From Ulota crispa (Eukaryota > Streptophyta > Bryopsida > Orthotrichales > Orthotrichaceae), in contig OY987246.1 in NCBI GenBank assembly GCA_963920765.1, positions 22,143,167 through 22,207,166 of the forward strand: a stretch of 64,000 nt of DNA. Reading direction: 5' to 3'. The notes below the pieces were generated by a model. It had not been told where the DNA came from, made no database searches, and saw only the letters and a program-made list of their open reading frames with translations. Below are positions 23,060 through 34,834 of this stretch, piece by piece (position 1 is the stretch's first letter; each line of letters starts with the position of its first letter). The position numbers and the translations under genes were made by a program.

Positions 23060-25080
23060 CGTTGCCAACTAAAATTGTCGTCAATCTTGATCTTCCTTCA
23101 AATCTTTAGTCTTCAGTCTTCCGTTGGCATATCCTGTGGTTGGCTCTAAGGGTATAAGGATCAAGGTAGGGATAAGAGCCCACTGGATACAGGACGGGTA
23201 GATTGGGACAGCAGACACAAGCTGCCGTTCGTATGACGAGATCCTAAAATCAAATTCACGATCTGTTGGCCAAAACTCCAGATCGTGAGAACAGAGCAAG
23301 TCTTAACCATGTGGATGATCAATCCCACTTTGTCACCACAACAATAAATGGGGTTAAGTTTGGTTTAACCCAAACTGCCCACAACAAGGTTTACAAAACA
23401 GAATAGAAATGAATTGACAAATGAGCCTCTAAAACCGGTTAGGAATAACAAAGCTACATTTCACACATACATAAAAAATAAATTCAAAACATTCCTTTTG
23501 AAATTTACATATCTTCAGATCTTCAAGTCTTCATGTTTTAATAAAAACAATGGGGAAAATCACAAATAACAAGTCTTAGAAAAGCAGCAACTTTCTATCT
23601 AGTGCCACAGATGACTCAAAGATTCAAATGCTAAATGTAATAGCAATTTGAAAAGCTCTTTTAATCTTCTAACATCCTTTTAAATTTCAACTCAATCTAA
23701 AATATTGTCCAAAAGTTATGCGGGTTTAAAGTAGAGGTCCTACTTCCTCCTTACAAACTAAACACTGCCTCTATAAACCTCTATAACTTTTGTTTTATAT
23801 ATCACTCATAAAAATGTGATATCAATTTAGAAAGATGATATTACTGGCTAAAATTCGTAAAATTTTCACTTTAAAATAAAACTCTGTCCAAAAGCTCTAA
23901 TCAATCACAGTGTGGGTCTCAATTTTTTAGAGAGCATCTAAACCCCCAACTTCTACCCACTATAACTTCTTCAATAAAACTCTAAATGAAATGATTAAAG
24001 ACAATTTGAAAAGCTATAACAACAAAATATCACTTCTAAAAATTTGAGAAGAAAATTTTATACTGTCCAAAAGTTGTAGCTCTTCAAAGTCTCGACCTTC
24101 TCCTAATAAAAGGGCAGCCACCTCCAAACTTTCACATCTCCATAACTTTCTTGTTTAAGCTTCAAATTTCAAGTTTAAAGACTTTCTAAAAAGCCAAAAC
24201 TAAGATGAATATTTTGTCCAAATCTTGTTGCAAAATGATATACAAATTATAAGTTATGGCTTGTCAAAGTCTCAGCCTTTCTTCATAATTTGGTTTTTTG
24301 GCTCCAAAATTCAAACACTCATAACTTTTGCATCACAATTCCAAATCAAATTTGCAAACTCATTTTGAAAAGGCAATCACACAAGAAACAACCTCCTCAA
24401 ATTTCAATTCAAAATCATGTATACACAGAAAAACCTCTCACATCAAAGTTTCAGGATTTTTCTCATCTTCTCACCAACACTCATACACTAGCTTCCAACA
24501 ACTAAAGGATCTTTCCTCCATAATTTTGACCATATTTAAGGTAGAGAGGTGGGGCACATCAGCCCATGCCCCTCTCTATCCTAACCCCACCATAGATGCC
24601 AAACCCCTTTTCCTTTCACACATTTCCCATTGACTTCTAAACCCTTAATATTTTTATTCAAACAAAGGCAAAATATATGAGCCTTCCAAAACATCTAGAT
24701 AAACATATGAAAATGATTAAATTACAAAATAAACACCATTGTAATGTGGCCATGTGCCTTTGCGAGCATATAATAGCGTCAAATGCTTGTCTTCAGTCGC
24801 CAAGTCGTGGACTTGGTTGGCTGGAGAAACGGTCGTCTTTGGCCGCTCGCCGGTCCGGGTTCAAATTCCATCGAACTCATCGAGCGGTGATGGCGGCTCA
24901 CGGCTTGATAGCTAGTGAGGCAGGAAATTGGCCCAGCCAACTTGCTACCTACCCCCTGAGCTGTGCATGCGACAAGATGGCGCAGCGCACTGGAATCTAT
25001 GGCTGCTGCGCTGTCACCAAACCGTGGTCATTACCACAACCACCTTTTTGCCACTACTGTTGATTTATTAAAATCAATAC
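23060..25080. mobile_element. Insertion within the gypsy element
   Basis: About 2 kb of non-polyprotein sequence lies between the protease and the methyltransferase linker. It contains a 180-bp tandem array (listed separately), an AT-rich part and a GC-richer segment (24750-25030). One GGTTCAAATTCC there resembles a Pol III B box. No coding frame with a known domain is present. Boundaries are approximate because I could not identify terminal repeats or a target duplication; it may be a solo LTR or another non-coding element. Confidence 0.4.
23600..24500. repeat. Degenerate 180-bp tandem array
   Basis: CATAACTTT or TATAACTTT starts near-identical registers at 23783, 23962, 24142 and 24321, spacings of 179, 180 and 179 bp. 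Each unit also carries a CTGTCCAAAAG-type motif (near 23885, 24065 and 24210; another near 23690 marks an earlier unit). Units have diverged strongly, but the spacing is kept almost exactly. Unit length is close to that of many plant satellites and to nucleosome spacing. Confidence 0.75.
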
Positions 25081-25109
25081 AAACATAAATATATAACGAG
25101 TATCTACAT

Positions 25110-26420
25110 GATGGAGATATCTCCATCAGGACACCGCTTTCTATTATTTCTTTGGACTTATAGCCACAGACCAATTTTGGTTTGAGGAGGATATTGGAAA
25201 TCCTCATGCTAATGCATCCATGGCCAAAGTTCAAGCAGATGATAACTTAGACACTTTGGAGGCTGGGAGCGACATGCTATACTAACCAGGCGTGGAGGTG
25301 CCTTGGGAGAGTACCGCCAGGCTACAACAAGTTGCAGAGGCTGTCATCCAGGAAGTGTAGCAAGAATCTCTCTTGCCACAACAGGACGTTGTAGGAGATG
25401 GAGGTATGGAAGATGCTGGTCCATCCTTTGATACCTCCATGATCTAGTAGAACTCACCAAATCCAAGTATTACTCTTTTGAAGTTATTTGGAGGTATTAG
25501 CACTAGCTTGGCTGTAATATTACAAGCAGGAGTGACAGTGCAACATTATGTCTATGTGGGCAACAATGCTCCAACACGTCAACGAACTAAGATGCATGTT
25601 TGACGGTTGCATAAAGCCTTTCTATCCTTGTTGACCACCCATGCCATCAAGACCGCATTTTCTGCATTACCTAGTGACATCACATTGATATGCAATGACA
25701 ACATTGTATGGCTAGGCCATGTGGATTTGGTTATTGCAAGATGGCCATGCCAAAGCATGTCTATGGAGGGTAAGTAGAATGATCTGATAGACGGGCACCT
25801 TTCCTGATTTCATGATATAGTATAGATTGTGTGCCACCCGCAGACATCATAGCAACAACCACCAAGGTACATTATTGAAAATGTACCTATTATGAGTATG
25901 TTGTGATTTTGAGCCTTTAAGAGCGGTTATTGCATTCATGAGACACTTGAGGTCCTACTATTACTAGATGCAGCAGTAGTGGACTCACAGGCCTATAGAT
26001 TTCAAATTTGGTAGACCAACAAGGCATTGTTAGAGTTATTACAGGCTGCCATTTGGCGCATTCACTATCCCGATGGTTATGTCAAAGATATCCTAGACCC
26101 TCACCGGTCTCCCCACCAAGTTTATCATGATGATCAGGCTTCATTGGCAGTTGTCAACCGCAAAGGCAAATTATAGCAAGCATTGCCCACATTAGTGAGT
26201 TTTTCGCACTCTTACACATTCAAAGACAATGGTCCTAGATTGGTGTGGGATTCATGTACCAAAGAGATGGTTGAGCCCAACGCTGATGAGCGCAAATGGA
26301 CTATGGGATTTCAAACCGGCGTCACCAATGCACCAGACATCACAGAGTTCCAAAGATGATATCTCATTGGTTAGGCCATGGATTTAAATTATCTATAATG
26401 GATTATTTCTCTTGTGGTGG
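25110..26420 (+). pseudogene. Cytosine-5 DNA methyltransferase domain in gypsy polyprotein
   Basis: A C5-methyltransferase would transfer a methyl group from S-adenosylmethionine to cytosine in DNA. Motifs appear in correct order in one frame: motif I LFGGISTSLAVILQAG (25484-25531, AdoMet binding), motif II-like YVYVGNN (about 25550), motif IV WPCQS with the catalytic Cys intact (PCQ 25745-25753), motif VI IIENVP with ENV at 25877-25885, a motif VIII-like AYRFQIW (about 25990), and a motif X-like stretch around 26366-26395 (IG-stop-AMDLNYL). Codon phase is identical from 25454 to 26395. At least ten in-frame stops show it is inactive. The order of motifs with the target-recognition region between VIII and X is the conventional DNMT order rather than the permuted DRM order. 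The same frame continues into RT, so it is part of the polyprotein. The upstream segment 25110-25450 (acidic, Gln-rich) looks like a linker. Confidence 0.85.
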
Positions 26421-27800
26421 CCAAGCAGAAGCAATTTTCTTCAACAATGTTGGCACACTTTGCATTCTATGAGCAGCACATGGCTATAAAACCATCAAGT
26501 GCTAGTAGTCCAAACTTGGTAGTTGGGGGCAAAGAGACCTTTGCAGCTCATCCATAGGAGTTATGGAAGGATACTTCATTTTTCACTATTCCAAGAGTTG
26601 TTTGGCCTAGTTGGAAAGCGTTGACCAAGCTTAAGCTCAAATTAGAGGAGCAAGTGGAGAGGCTATTCTCTGAGGAGCCCATAGCTTGCCAAAGAGGAGA
26701 ACTAATGCAAGTGGATTGAGTTGAAAACCAATATGGTATGATTGGCATGGAGCAAGATGAGTCTACTCCAAGTGGCATGCAATAGCAACTAAAGGTGGGG
26801 AAACTTGTTTCAAAGGAAGATTGAAGGGAAGTGGTGACCAAGGACACTCGGAAACCATTAGTAGGCCTGGAAGATGAAGTAGAGTTGATGGAGAAGCAGG
26901 AGTTCCTCAAGGAGTACATGGATTGTTTTGCCTTTGATCTTAAGGACTTGGGAGTTTTGAAAGGACAAGAGCTATGAATAGACTTGACGGATGATGCACC
27001 GATTTATTGCAAGCCGTACAAGTATAGTGAGGTAGAGTGCAAGATGATTCAAGACCAAACCATGGAATTGTTGGAGGTAATATTGATGGAGTTAGCACCA
27101 CCAAATTGTGAGTGTGCATTGGCGACAATTATGCCATCCAAAAAAGATGTTTTTGGCATTTGGACCAAAAAAATGATGTGCAAAGACTATTAGAGAATCA
27201 ACAAATTCACAAAGTTAGACAATTATGCAATGCCAACATCGGAGGAGAACTTTGACGCCATAGGCCACATCAAAGTATTTTAGTACTTTGGATTCTAGTC
27301 GAGCTATCACCAACTTGGTATTCAAGAAGGTGATAAGAACAAAACGGTGTTCTAGGGGATTGACAAAGATGGTGAAGACTGCCTTTGTTAATGGAGATTC
27401 TTTCCATTTAGTTTGAAAAATGCACCTGCTGAGTTTCAGATAATAATAAATTGCATCTTTTCTGCCATGGACTTTGTAAAATGCTTCATCAATGACATTA
27501 TTGTTTATAGCATGGATACAAAGCAACATCAAGCACACTTGCAAAGAGTCTTTGCTAGACTGAGGCTTCATGGGTTAAAACTACATCCAAACAAATGTAA
27601 GTTTTACTATGACCATGTGGAGTACTTGGACCACATGATATACCCAGGAGGATTAGGAGTGGTTGCTAGCAAGGTGGCAGTGATGATGTCTATTCCAAGG
27701 CCAAAAGATGTGAGTAAACTGTGGGTATTCTTAGGATTGTGCAATTACTATTGAAATTTGTAAAGACGTTCAGTGTTATCACAAAGCCATTGACCATATT
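26420..27800 (+). pseudogene. pol: gypsy reverse transcriptase, decayed
   Basis: Reverse transcriptase of the Ty3/gypsy type, in the same frame as the methyltransferase until about 27750. Recognisable segments include a linker (26420-26900), ATIMPSKKDVFGIW (about 27120-27160), KLDNYAMPT, SYHQLGIQEGD, and FPFSLKNAPAEFQ (about 27400-27440). The catalytic box reads FINDIIVY (27485 onward) where YxDD is expected, so the first Asp is Asn. DHVEYLDHMI and a thumb region follow. Several stops interrupt it. A frameshift near 27750 separates it from the RNase H frame. Confidence 0.85.
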
Positions 27801-28330
27801 GACAAGGAATGATCAACCTTGGATATGGGAAGATGAGCAAGAGGCAGCCTTTCAGCAATTGAAGGAACATTTATTGTCGGCACCAAAATTGAGGAGACTG
27901 ATTTTTGGTTGATCATACCAAGTGCACACCAATTGGAGCTCACTGGGGATTGGCGCGGTGTTGACTCAAATGGATGACGATGGCAAAGAGTCTGTGGTAG
28001 CTTATGCCAGTTGCTCCAACAACAATGCAGACGCATAGTATAGCTCATACAAGGGAAAGTGTTTAGCGGCGATATGGGCCACTGTCCACTTTTGTTGCTA
28101 TCTATATGGTAACAAATTCTTGCTAGTGACAGACCATCAACCGTTGAAGTGGCTAATGGAGTCTGACAAGCTTACAGACAAGCTTGCACAATGGACCCTA
28201 ATGTTCATGGAGTACAATTTCAAGGTCGTGCACCACACCAATTTGGTCAACATCGATGCTGACGGCCTCAGTCGCAATCCAAGCCTTAGCCAAGTGGACT
28301 CTACGAGGGCTAGGTGGCACTTAGAGGAGG
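27800..28330 (+). pseudogene. gypsy RNase H, decayed
   Basis: RNase H domain that removes RNA from the RNA:DNA hybrid. The region with SLGIGAVLTQMDDDGKESV (about 27940-28000), KCLAAIWATVHF, LLVTDHQPLKWL (about 28110-28150) and NIDADGLSR (about 28248-28275) follows the usual order of the gypsy domain. It is in the frame used by integrase downstream. A stop (TGA) occurs at the expected first catalytic region near 27910. Confidence 0.8.
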
Positions 28331-28589
28331 GGAAAGATTTGTTACCAAGGTGGCACATAGCTGTCTATTTGAGCATAGTGGTGGTGAATGGAGACATTAC
28401 CAACAAAGCCATTGAGGTCTTAGTAGATACGGATGGTGGTGAAGAGTCTGAGGGTGCTTAAAACATCTTTGATGATGTGGAGGTGATGAAATACTTGAAG
28501 CATGGCAAAATAGCAACTAGTGCTTTAGCCAAAGAAAGAGACCAAATTCTACAACGGACCAAATAGTTCGTATGGAAAGGGGCTCATTT

Positions 28590-29520
28590 GCTTTTAGTAT
28601 GGCCCAATGGCAACTAGAGGGTGGTGCCGGTGCTTTACGAAAGAGTGAAGTTAGTTTTGCATGCGTACAAGGACTTGGAGCACTTTGGAATGTGGAGAAC
28701 TCACAGCTTGCTACAAATATACTATTGGTGGCGAGGTATGCAAATGCAAGTCCAACAGTTGGTAGCCAGATGCACAATGTGTAACAATGTGCAGGCATCA
28801 TTTAATGCCCTAATGCCTCAGTTATAACCATTGCCAATCATGGAATTGGGCTATAGGTGGAGTTTTGACTTTGCAAGACTATTGCCAATGACCTTCTAAC
28901 ACAACAAGTGTGCATTGGTGATGATCAAGCACTTTTCTAAGTGGATTGAATTGGTGGCTTTGCTTGATAAGTTCAATGAAGGGGTAGCTTATTCATTTAT
29001 GGATCATGTGATGAGTTGCTTTGGAGTTCCGGCAGTGGTGTTAACCGACTAAAGGCGAGAGTTTCTTGGTGAGTTTCAAGCCTTATGTGAGGAAGCAATG
29101 ATTGACTACCACACTACTTCAAGAGATCATCTTGAAGCAGATGGGTTGGTGGAGCGCATGGTGCAGACCATCAAGAGGGGGCTTCAGAAGTATAGCTTGA
29201 AGAAGGGGCATCATGGAAATTGGGACTTGCAACTATTGTGGATTGCCATGGGCTACCAATTTAGCTAACAAGCGTCACTTGCTTCTTTTTCAACCTATTG
29301 CTTATTGTTTGGGTGCCATCCGATTTTACCAGTGGCAATCAAGCAAGATATGTATAAAGTGTTGGATCACGTGGATGATCCGGACATGTGGGCTTGGTCA
29401 TGTGAGCAACGGACGGAATTATACAAGAAGGTGATGCCCATTGCTTTGGAAAACTCCTCTATTGCGCAATGTAGAGATACTCTATGATATGCTATAATTC
29501 AAGAAGGAGGCTATAGGCCT
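28590..29520 (+). pseudogene. gypsy integrase, decayed
   Basis: Integrase with an N-terminal HHCC zinc-binding module (paired His near 28650-28672, CTMCNN near 28780) and a DDE core. First Asp is in SFDFAR (about 28867), second Asp in LTD just before an in-frame TAA (29047-29049), and the Glu in GLVERMVQ (about 29151). The segment KHFSKWIELVALLDKF is typical of plant gypsy integrases. The C-terminal part runs to about 29490. Stops are present but the frame is continuous with RNase H and with the PHD region. Confidence 0.85.
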
Positions 29521-29765
29521 CAAGTGTAATGCTTTCTACGTGGCAACTATGTTTATCTCTAGCGGAGAGCACCCACCACCCTTGACATCACGGCAGGGCG
29601 TATTATTCTACGAGTTTGCGAGGTGCTCAAGTCAGGAGTTTTGCTCTTAGAGGATTATGATGGCAAGATCTGGAAGGATCACATGTGCAATTGTGCGCTA
29701 TGTCATTTGCCACATATTGACTGCGGTATTAATTCCACCAATTCAAGCATATCAATAGGACTGAA

Positions 29766-29907
29766 GTGCGTTTTATGTGGTAGCGCCAAGGGTACTGCCA
29801 CTATGGTGTTATGCAACATCTGTTCGACGGGGTAGCACACGGATTGTTTGACTCTGCCGTTGCAAGAAATATCAGCGGGTTGGTGGGTTTGTCCCAAGTA
29901 TGTGTCG
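29766..29907 (+). pseudogene. PHD finger after integrase, same frame
   Basis: A C4HC3 zinc finger: CVLCGS, then LCNIC, then a stop where the Trp before HTDC is normally found, then LPLQEISAGWWVCPK. The last Cys reads Tyr (TAT), a single transition from TGT. Spacing and the hydrophobic WWVCP ending fit the PHD family, which reads histone H3 tails. It lies about 280 bp after the end of the integrase core, in the same codon phase as RNase H and integrase, so it was part of the polyprotein. In chromoviruses a chromodomain occupies the equivalent place. Confidence 0.75.
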
Positions 29908-30025
29908 GGGCACGGACAAGCATCATCATCGGTGTAGGGTTTTCCATTGGGTTCTCCTAGGTACTTTGGAGAAGGCCACTGAGTTTGCTAGTGTGAAAGG
30001 GGCTTTGACATCAGCAAAGGGAGCA

Positions 30026-31037
30026 AGTAAAGGAGTGGTTAACAACCACTTTCTACACCTAGTGTTAGTTATGGGGTATTTATTTCTTTTTTACTTGCTA
30101 TGGATGTTGTTGATGTTTAGAGTTTGAGATAATAGAATGTTTTGCATTTTGCTTATTGCTTGCAGGATTTGCCATGATTGCAATACACATCGCAACTACA
30201 TGGGATTTTTCCTATGACCACGATACCTACCATTAATTAGGAGCTATAGGATCCTAGCATAGTTAAATTTCTAGCTATTTGTAGGATTCTTAGTTACATG
30301 GCACCTACACTTGCATGATTAGCATGATACTATCTAGGCATGATGTGTTTGTGCACGACAGCGATCATGCTTGTGAGGTGGCCACAACATTCGCATCAGC
30401 GCCAACAAGATGGAGCCAGCAAGGTGGATGAAAAGTGGGTGGAGATTTATCAAGGGCCTTGGTCCTTAGCTTAGGCCAAAGGCTTGGCACCTCATTTTGA
30501 CATTTCAAGGCCATAACCTCCACGTAGAGGCTTGGAAGACTAATCTTTCTCTAACTTGAATCTTCCATATGATAGAGTGAGAGGCTGTTGCCTTGCAACT
30601 TTGTTCCAACATGCACACATCCTTCAAGGATGATATAGACTTGGCTTTATGATTTTGTGAGGTTTTTCTAGCTCCTTTAGGAGCTTTTCCTCACCTTTTA
30701 TTAGTAAAGGAGTGGTTATCAACCACTGTCTACACCTGGTATTAGTTATGAGGTGTTTATTTCATTTTTACTTGCTATGGATGTCGTTGGTGTTTAGTGC
30801 TTGAGATGGTAGAATGTTTTGCATTTTGCTTATCGCTTGCGAGATTTGCCGTGATTGCAATACACATTGCAACCACGTAGCGTTTTTCCTATGACCACGA
30901 TACCTACCATTGGTCAAGAGCTATAGGATCTTAGCATAGTTAGATTTCTAGCTATTTGTAAGATTCTCAGTTACATGGCACCTACACTTGCATGATTAGT
31001 GCGATACTATCTAGGCACAATGTGATTGTGCACGACA
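30026..31037. repeat. 677-bp-period direct repeat, candidate LTR copies
   Basis: AGTAAAGGAGTGGTTA begins a sequence at 30026 that recurs at 30703. The two copies match for about 335 bp (30026-30360 and 30703-31037) at a constant 677-bp offset and both end in TGTGCACGACA. The purine-rich AGTAAAGGAG followed by TGG resembles a polypurine tract and LTR start. One reading is a full LTR followed by a truncated tandem copy; a simple local duplication is the alternative. No matching LTR was seen at the 5' side. Confidence 0.7.
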
Positions 31038-31039
31038 AG

Positions 31040-33580
31040 TATATGCAATGAAGAATACACTAAAAATTGTGCACCCATTGAAATGGAAAAAAATCCAAAT
31101 ATAAATAACAAGAATGTTTGAAGTATAAATTAATTGTATTACTAATTTACAACTTATACAATTAAAATTGTAGAAGTAAAATGAATTGTGTAGCTAGCAA
31201 AAGGATTTAAACTAAACTTCTATACTAGCACTCTATTTGACTCTGTTAATATCACTGTACCTTTTAAAAATCTATTGAAATTCAATAGAGATAGAGAAAT
31301 GGTTTACACAAGTAAATGGACACAAGACTAATGCCAAGCAATGCTTAGAGTGAGATATTGCCTTTTTTTAAAGGCTAGTACTTATACTACCACTTGGTGG
31401 CTTCTCATGCATCTTCTAAGTGGCTTTTCAAGCAACTACAAAGCCAATTCTTGCCTACATAGGCCACATGGCCACCCACCTTCCAAGTGTTTTCTCAAGC
31501 AACTACAAGGCTACTTCTTCACTACCTTGTACCTCTCCCCATTTTCTCCCCTCTTTCTTTTCTCCTTATACACAAACCATTTACTATCCCTTAATAACTA
31601 CATACAACTCTAATTTCTAACAAAATCACGTTTTATACAAAGTTATATTACAAAGGTATGATGTCTATTGGTGAATTTTATAATATTACGTTGTATAAAA
31701 ATGTGATACTATAGAGGGCCTTGTGACATTAGTAGTATAATTGAAATTGGAATTTTTTAATTAGGATACTCTTCAAATTAAACCTCATAGTTATTTTCAT
31801 TTGCCACAATTATTGTGCATTATAAAACCAATAAACAAAACATCTATTTTTTTTCTCACTCATGAAGTCTATTTATTTATAACATTAAGAACTTTTTCAT
31901 TACTTTTTATTCCTAGTTGTCTAATAATTATTATTATATTACTTATAAATTTGATCATTTAAACTCTAGTGCATGCTTGGATTGAAAAATTTGGTTTTGC
32001 AATGACATCTTCAGTTTTGGAAATATTCACTTCTTCCTTCATTTTTAGAAAGCATATTTTAACACTAATTCTACATTTAGAATTCACAAACATCCACCTT
32101 CAAAATACAACACATATTTCATTCATATTTTTATCCAAGATGGAAGTTTGACTACAAAAATGTTTTAATGACATTGACAATTTGTACTAAAGAGAAAAAA
32201 AAAGAAAAATTCTACAAATTGCTACATAATTAAAATATAAAAGATCACAAAAACATTCCAACCATACAATTTATTAGAGTCAATTAGAACAATATATAAG
32301 AAATAAAATAAAGCATTTGTTGTACTTGTCTTAACTCTAATTTGCATAAGACATAGAAATGGTTTAGATTTAGGATATAAAAATGCTTACAACTAATAAA
32401 AAATTTACATGAATTTAAAGGCATGGAAATGTAAAAATCTATTTCTAAAGTTAAAAGAATATTTTTTTAGAAATCATGCTTATTGTCACTATTAATTGGA
32501 AAAACACCTTTTTCTATCTTATTTTCAATTTGGTTTTCATTTTGTGTTGTCTTTTTATCATCAAAAACACTCTCAAAAAATTTGATTACTCTTTACAAAA
32601 TTACATAAAAAGAATGAATGATTGCTAGTTATAGAAAAAAATACAGACTACAAGTCAACTTCATTGACCAAAATGAAGTAATTACTGATGAATTTATTTA
32701 CAAAGTCTACAAACATAAACATATTAGCATGTATAATCCAAATCCAAAAAGAAGTTTTTCCATAAGAATTTTGGTCACAGCTTTATAGACAAGAGCACAA
32801 TCGTAGGGTCTTAGGCCAAGGCTATAGGTTAGGTATTGATCAATTTACAACTTCTTCAAAATACATTCTACACCATTTTTTTTAGAAATTTTTTCACGTG
32901 ATATTTCACTTCAATGTACTATATTGTAGACTAAGTACTAGCCATAGTTATAAAGACATTAAAATGGTTTATGAACATTTCTATATGTGCATTATGTTGT
33001 TAGGGGTCAAAGTTCATAAGAAAATTATTGTTTGCCAAAATATGAAAAATGATATTGTTCACTTGTATCCTTACACTGCTTAGTAGATGGAAAACAAAAT
33101 AGTTTCATCAAGCCTTCAATGTAAAGGCCAACTGCTACTGCATGGGTGATTGTTGATGGAAGTGCACCTTTTAATTGTTAAAAGTTTTGTGAAAGAAAGA
33201 AAAGTCTTAAAATACCTTGTGTTTTACTAAATGCTTTTGGATTTTTTTGAAATAAAGATCCTCACAAAATTGAAATATGCTTTTTATAGTTGGTAGTCTA
33301 TCTTTTAACTATAGAAGGACATCTATAATACAAATTGTATTTCATAGATGGCAAAAAACTCTAAAAGATAGGACAATAATGCAATTGTTCATCTTCTAGA
33401 TTTTGTGTGAGACAAAATATCTTGTGTGGTGGTTTGACCTTTTAGAAGTGCTCTTCAAATTTTTTAAACAAATGAAATAAAAAAACAGCTCATAAATTGA
33501 TTTCCGTGGTGGTTAGCCCCACCTTTTTTTATCTAATATTTGTCACCTAGATATGAATAGGGTATGAAAGGGATTACAAC
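31040..33580. other. AT-rich sequence, no gene recognised
   Basis: Contains a short duplication at about 31413-31520 (AAGTGNTTTTCAAGCAACTA-like, two copies about 70 bp apart) and otherwise simple AT-rich sequence. Short open frames lack recognisable domains. Confidence 0.4.
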
Positions 33581-34834
33581 AAGCATGGTTAGGTTGATGG
33601 AGAAGGGTGGATATTGGGTGGGTTCTTGGATGGATTTCCAACAACTTAGGTTGAATATTAGATGGTTCGGATAGGGGGTTCAAGCAGGTTGGAGGTTGGA
33701 GGTGGATTTTGAAGAGGTTGGGGTGGGTTGTGAAGAGATTGGAGGAAGGTTCTTGAAAATTCCAAGGTTTGATTCATGAAAATCACAAGGTTTGGTGTGC
33801 TGCAAGAAGCCATTTTTTCAATTTTTCTTACAATATGTTATCCATCTCTCTCATTTCTATGTGCAAGCATACTTTGTGCATTTTCTATACATGTACATGT
33901 TTTTTATGGTTATTAAGGTTGGAGGAGCTCTTATGATCTAAGGCTTGGCATGTAAGATTTATAGCTCTAGGTCGGGGGTCAAAAATTAACTGGTCTAGGG
34001 TTTAGACATTCCAGCTTTGATTTTTTCTTCCATTTTAGAAATTTTGCATGGCTTCCACTTACATTGGCAACTAGGGTGGAGTGGCATTGGCGCAATTTGT
34101 AGTTCTTTTTCAAAATTGGAGATTTAGTCTTATTAAGGTTTTAGGGTTGAGCTTCTTGCTGCATGTGTATTGAACAAATTTTTGTATTTTGTGAGGTTGC
34201 ATTGGTAAGATTGGAGTGCCGTGGTGTTGATGTTGTTGAAGTGCTCTGAAGTTGGTGCCATCCTAGAGACAGCTTGTTCAAAGTTGTTGTTGCTTCATTA
34301 CATATTCAAGTACGTTTTTATGTAGTACAAATGACTTTTCTTTTGCAATGCCTTAGACTTGTAAGGTTTAGGATCAATTTTTGTATCGTGTTGTCACCTA
34401 TGCTATCAAAGTTTGCAGGTGGTAGTCAAAGATTCAAAGTTCACTCCTATCACTTGCATTCACAAAAAGTTTAGAGACACCAATCAAAGGACAAGGCTTC
34501 ACTCCTATCACTTGTACTAAAAAAAAGTTTGTAACTACTAGCATAGGGTTTTGGCTTCATTCCAAATGGATTCAATATTTGCAATATGTTTTATTTGGAA
34601 ATTTTTTTCTACTAATATGATCCTTCACATTAGAGATCTTGTTGAAAGCATCGTGTGAATTTTCTTTTTGGTCCTCTTCGATATGTCCGTGAACTAGGAC
34701 TTGCTTGAACTGCCAACTTGGATTTCAACATTTTTTTTATACTATCATGGTGGCTTAAAACAAAAATGGTTGAATCTAGAGAATAGAAAACTCAATTTAG
34801 TAATGTTGAATTCCTTCATTTAGCCGCAATCCTT
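33580..34834. other. G-rich degenerate stretch, then unassigned sequence
   Basis: From 33590 to about 33760 the plus strand is unusually rich in GGTTGG, GGATGG and GGAGG motifs, perhaps a degenerate minisatellite. Near 34440-34520 the phrase CACTCCTATCACTTG occurs twice. I see no gene. Confidence 0.35.

Larger units (their letters stand above)
20159..31037 (+). mobile_element. Ty3/gypsy retrotransposon with DNMT and PHD domains
   Basis: Full domain order on the plus strand is gag, retropepsin, cytosine-5 methyltransferase, reverse transcriptase, RNase H, integrase, PHD finger. PR before RT and integrase last is the Ty3/gypsy order. From 25454 to about 27750 every domain is in one frame, and from about 27780 to 29960 in one other frame, so there is one net frameshift in 4.5 kb but well over 20 stop codons. 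The copy is therefore dead but structurally well preserved. About 2 kb of foreign sequence separates PR from the methyltransferase. A tandem 677-bp repeat at the 3' side may be the LTR. The 5' boundary is not established; 20159 is the first ATG of gag-like sequence. Confidence 0.85.

Noticed and set aside
24830..24880. tRNA gene or SINE, because of GGTTCAAATTCC
   Set aside because: The B-box match is imperfect, no A box was found at the right distance and no cloverleaf can be drawn.
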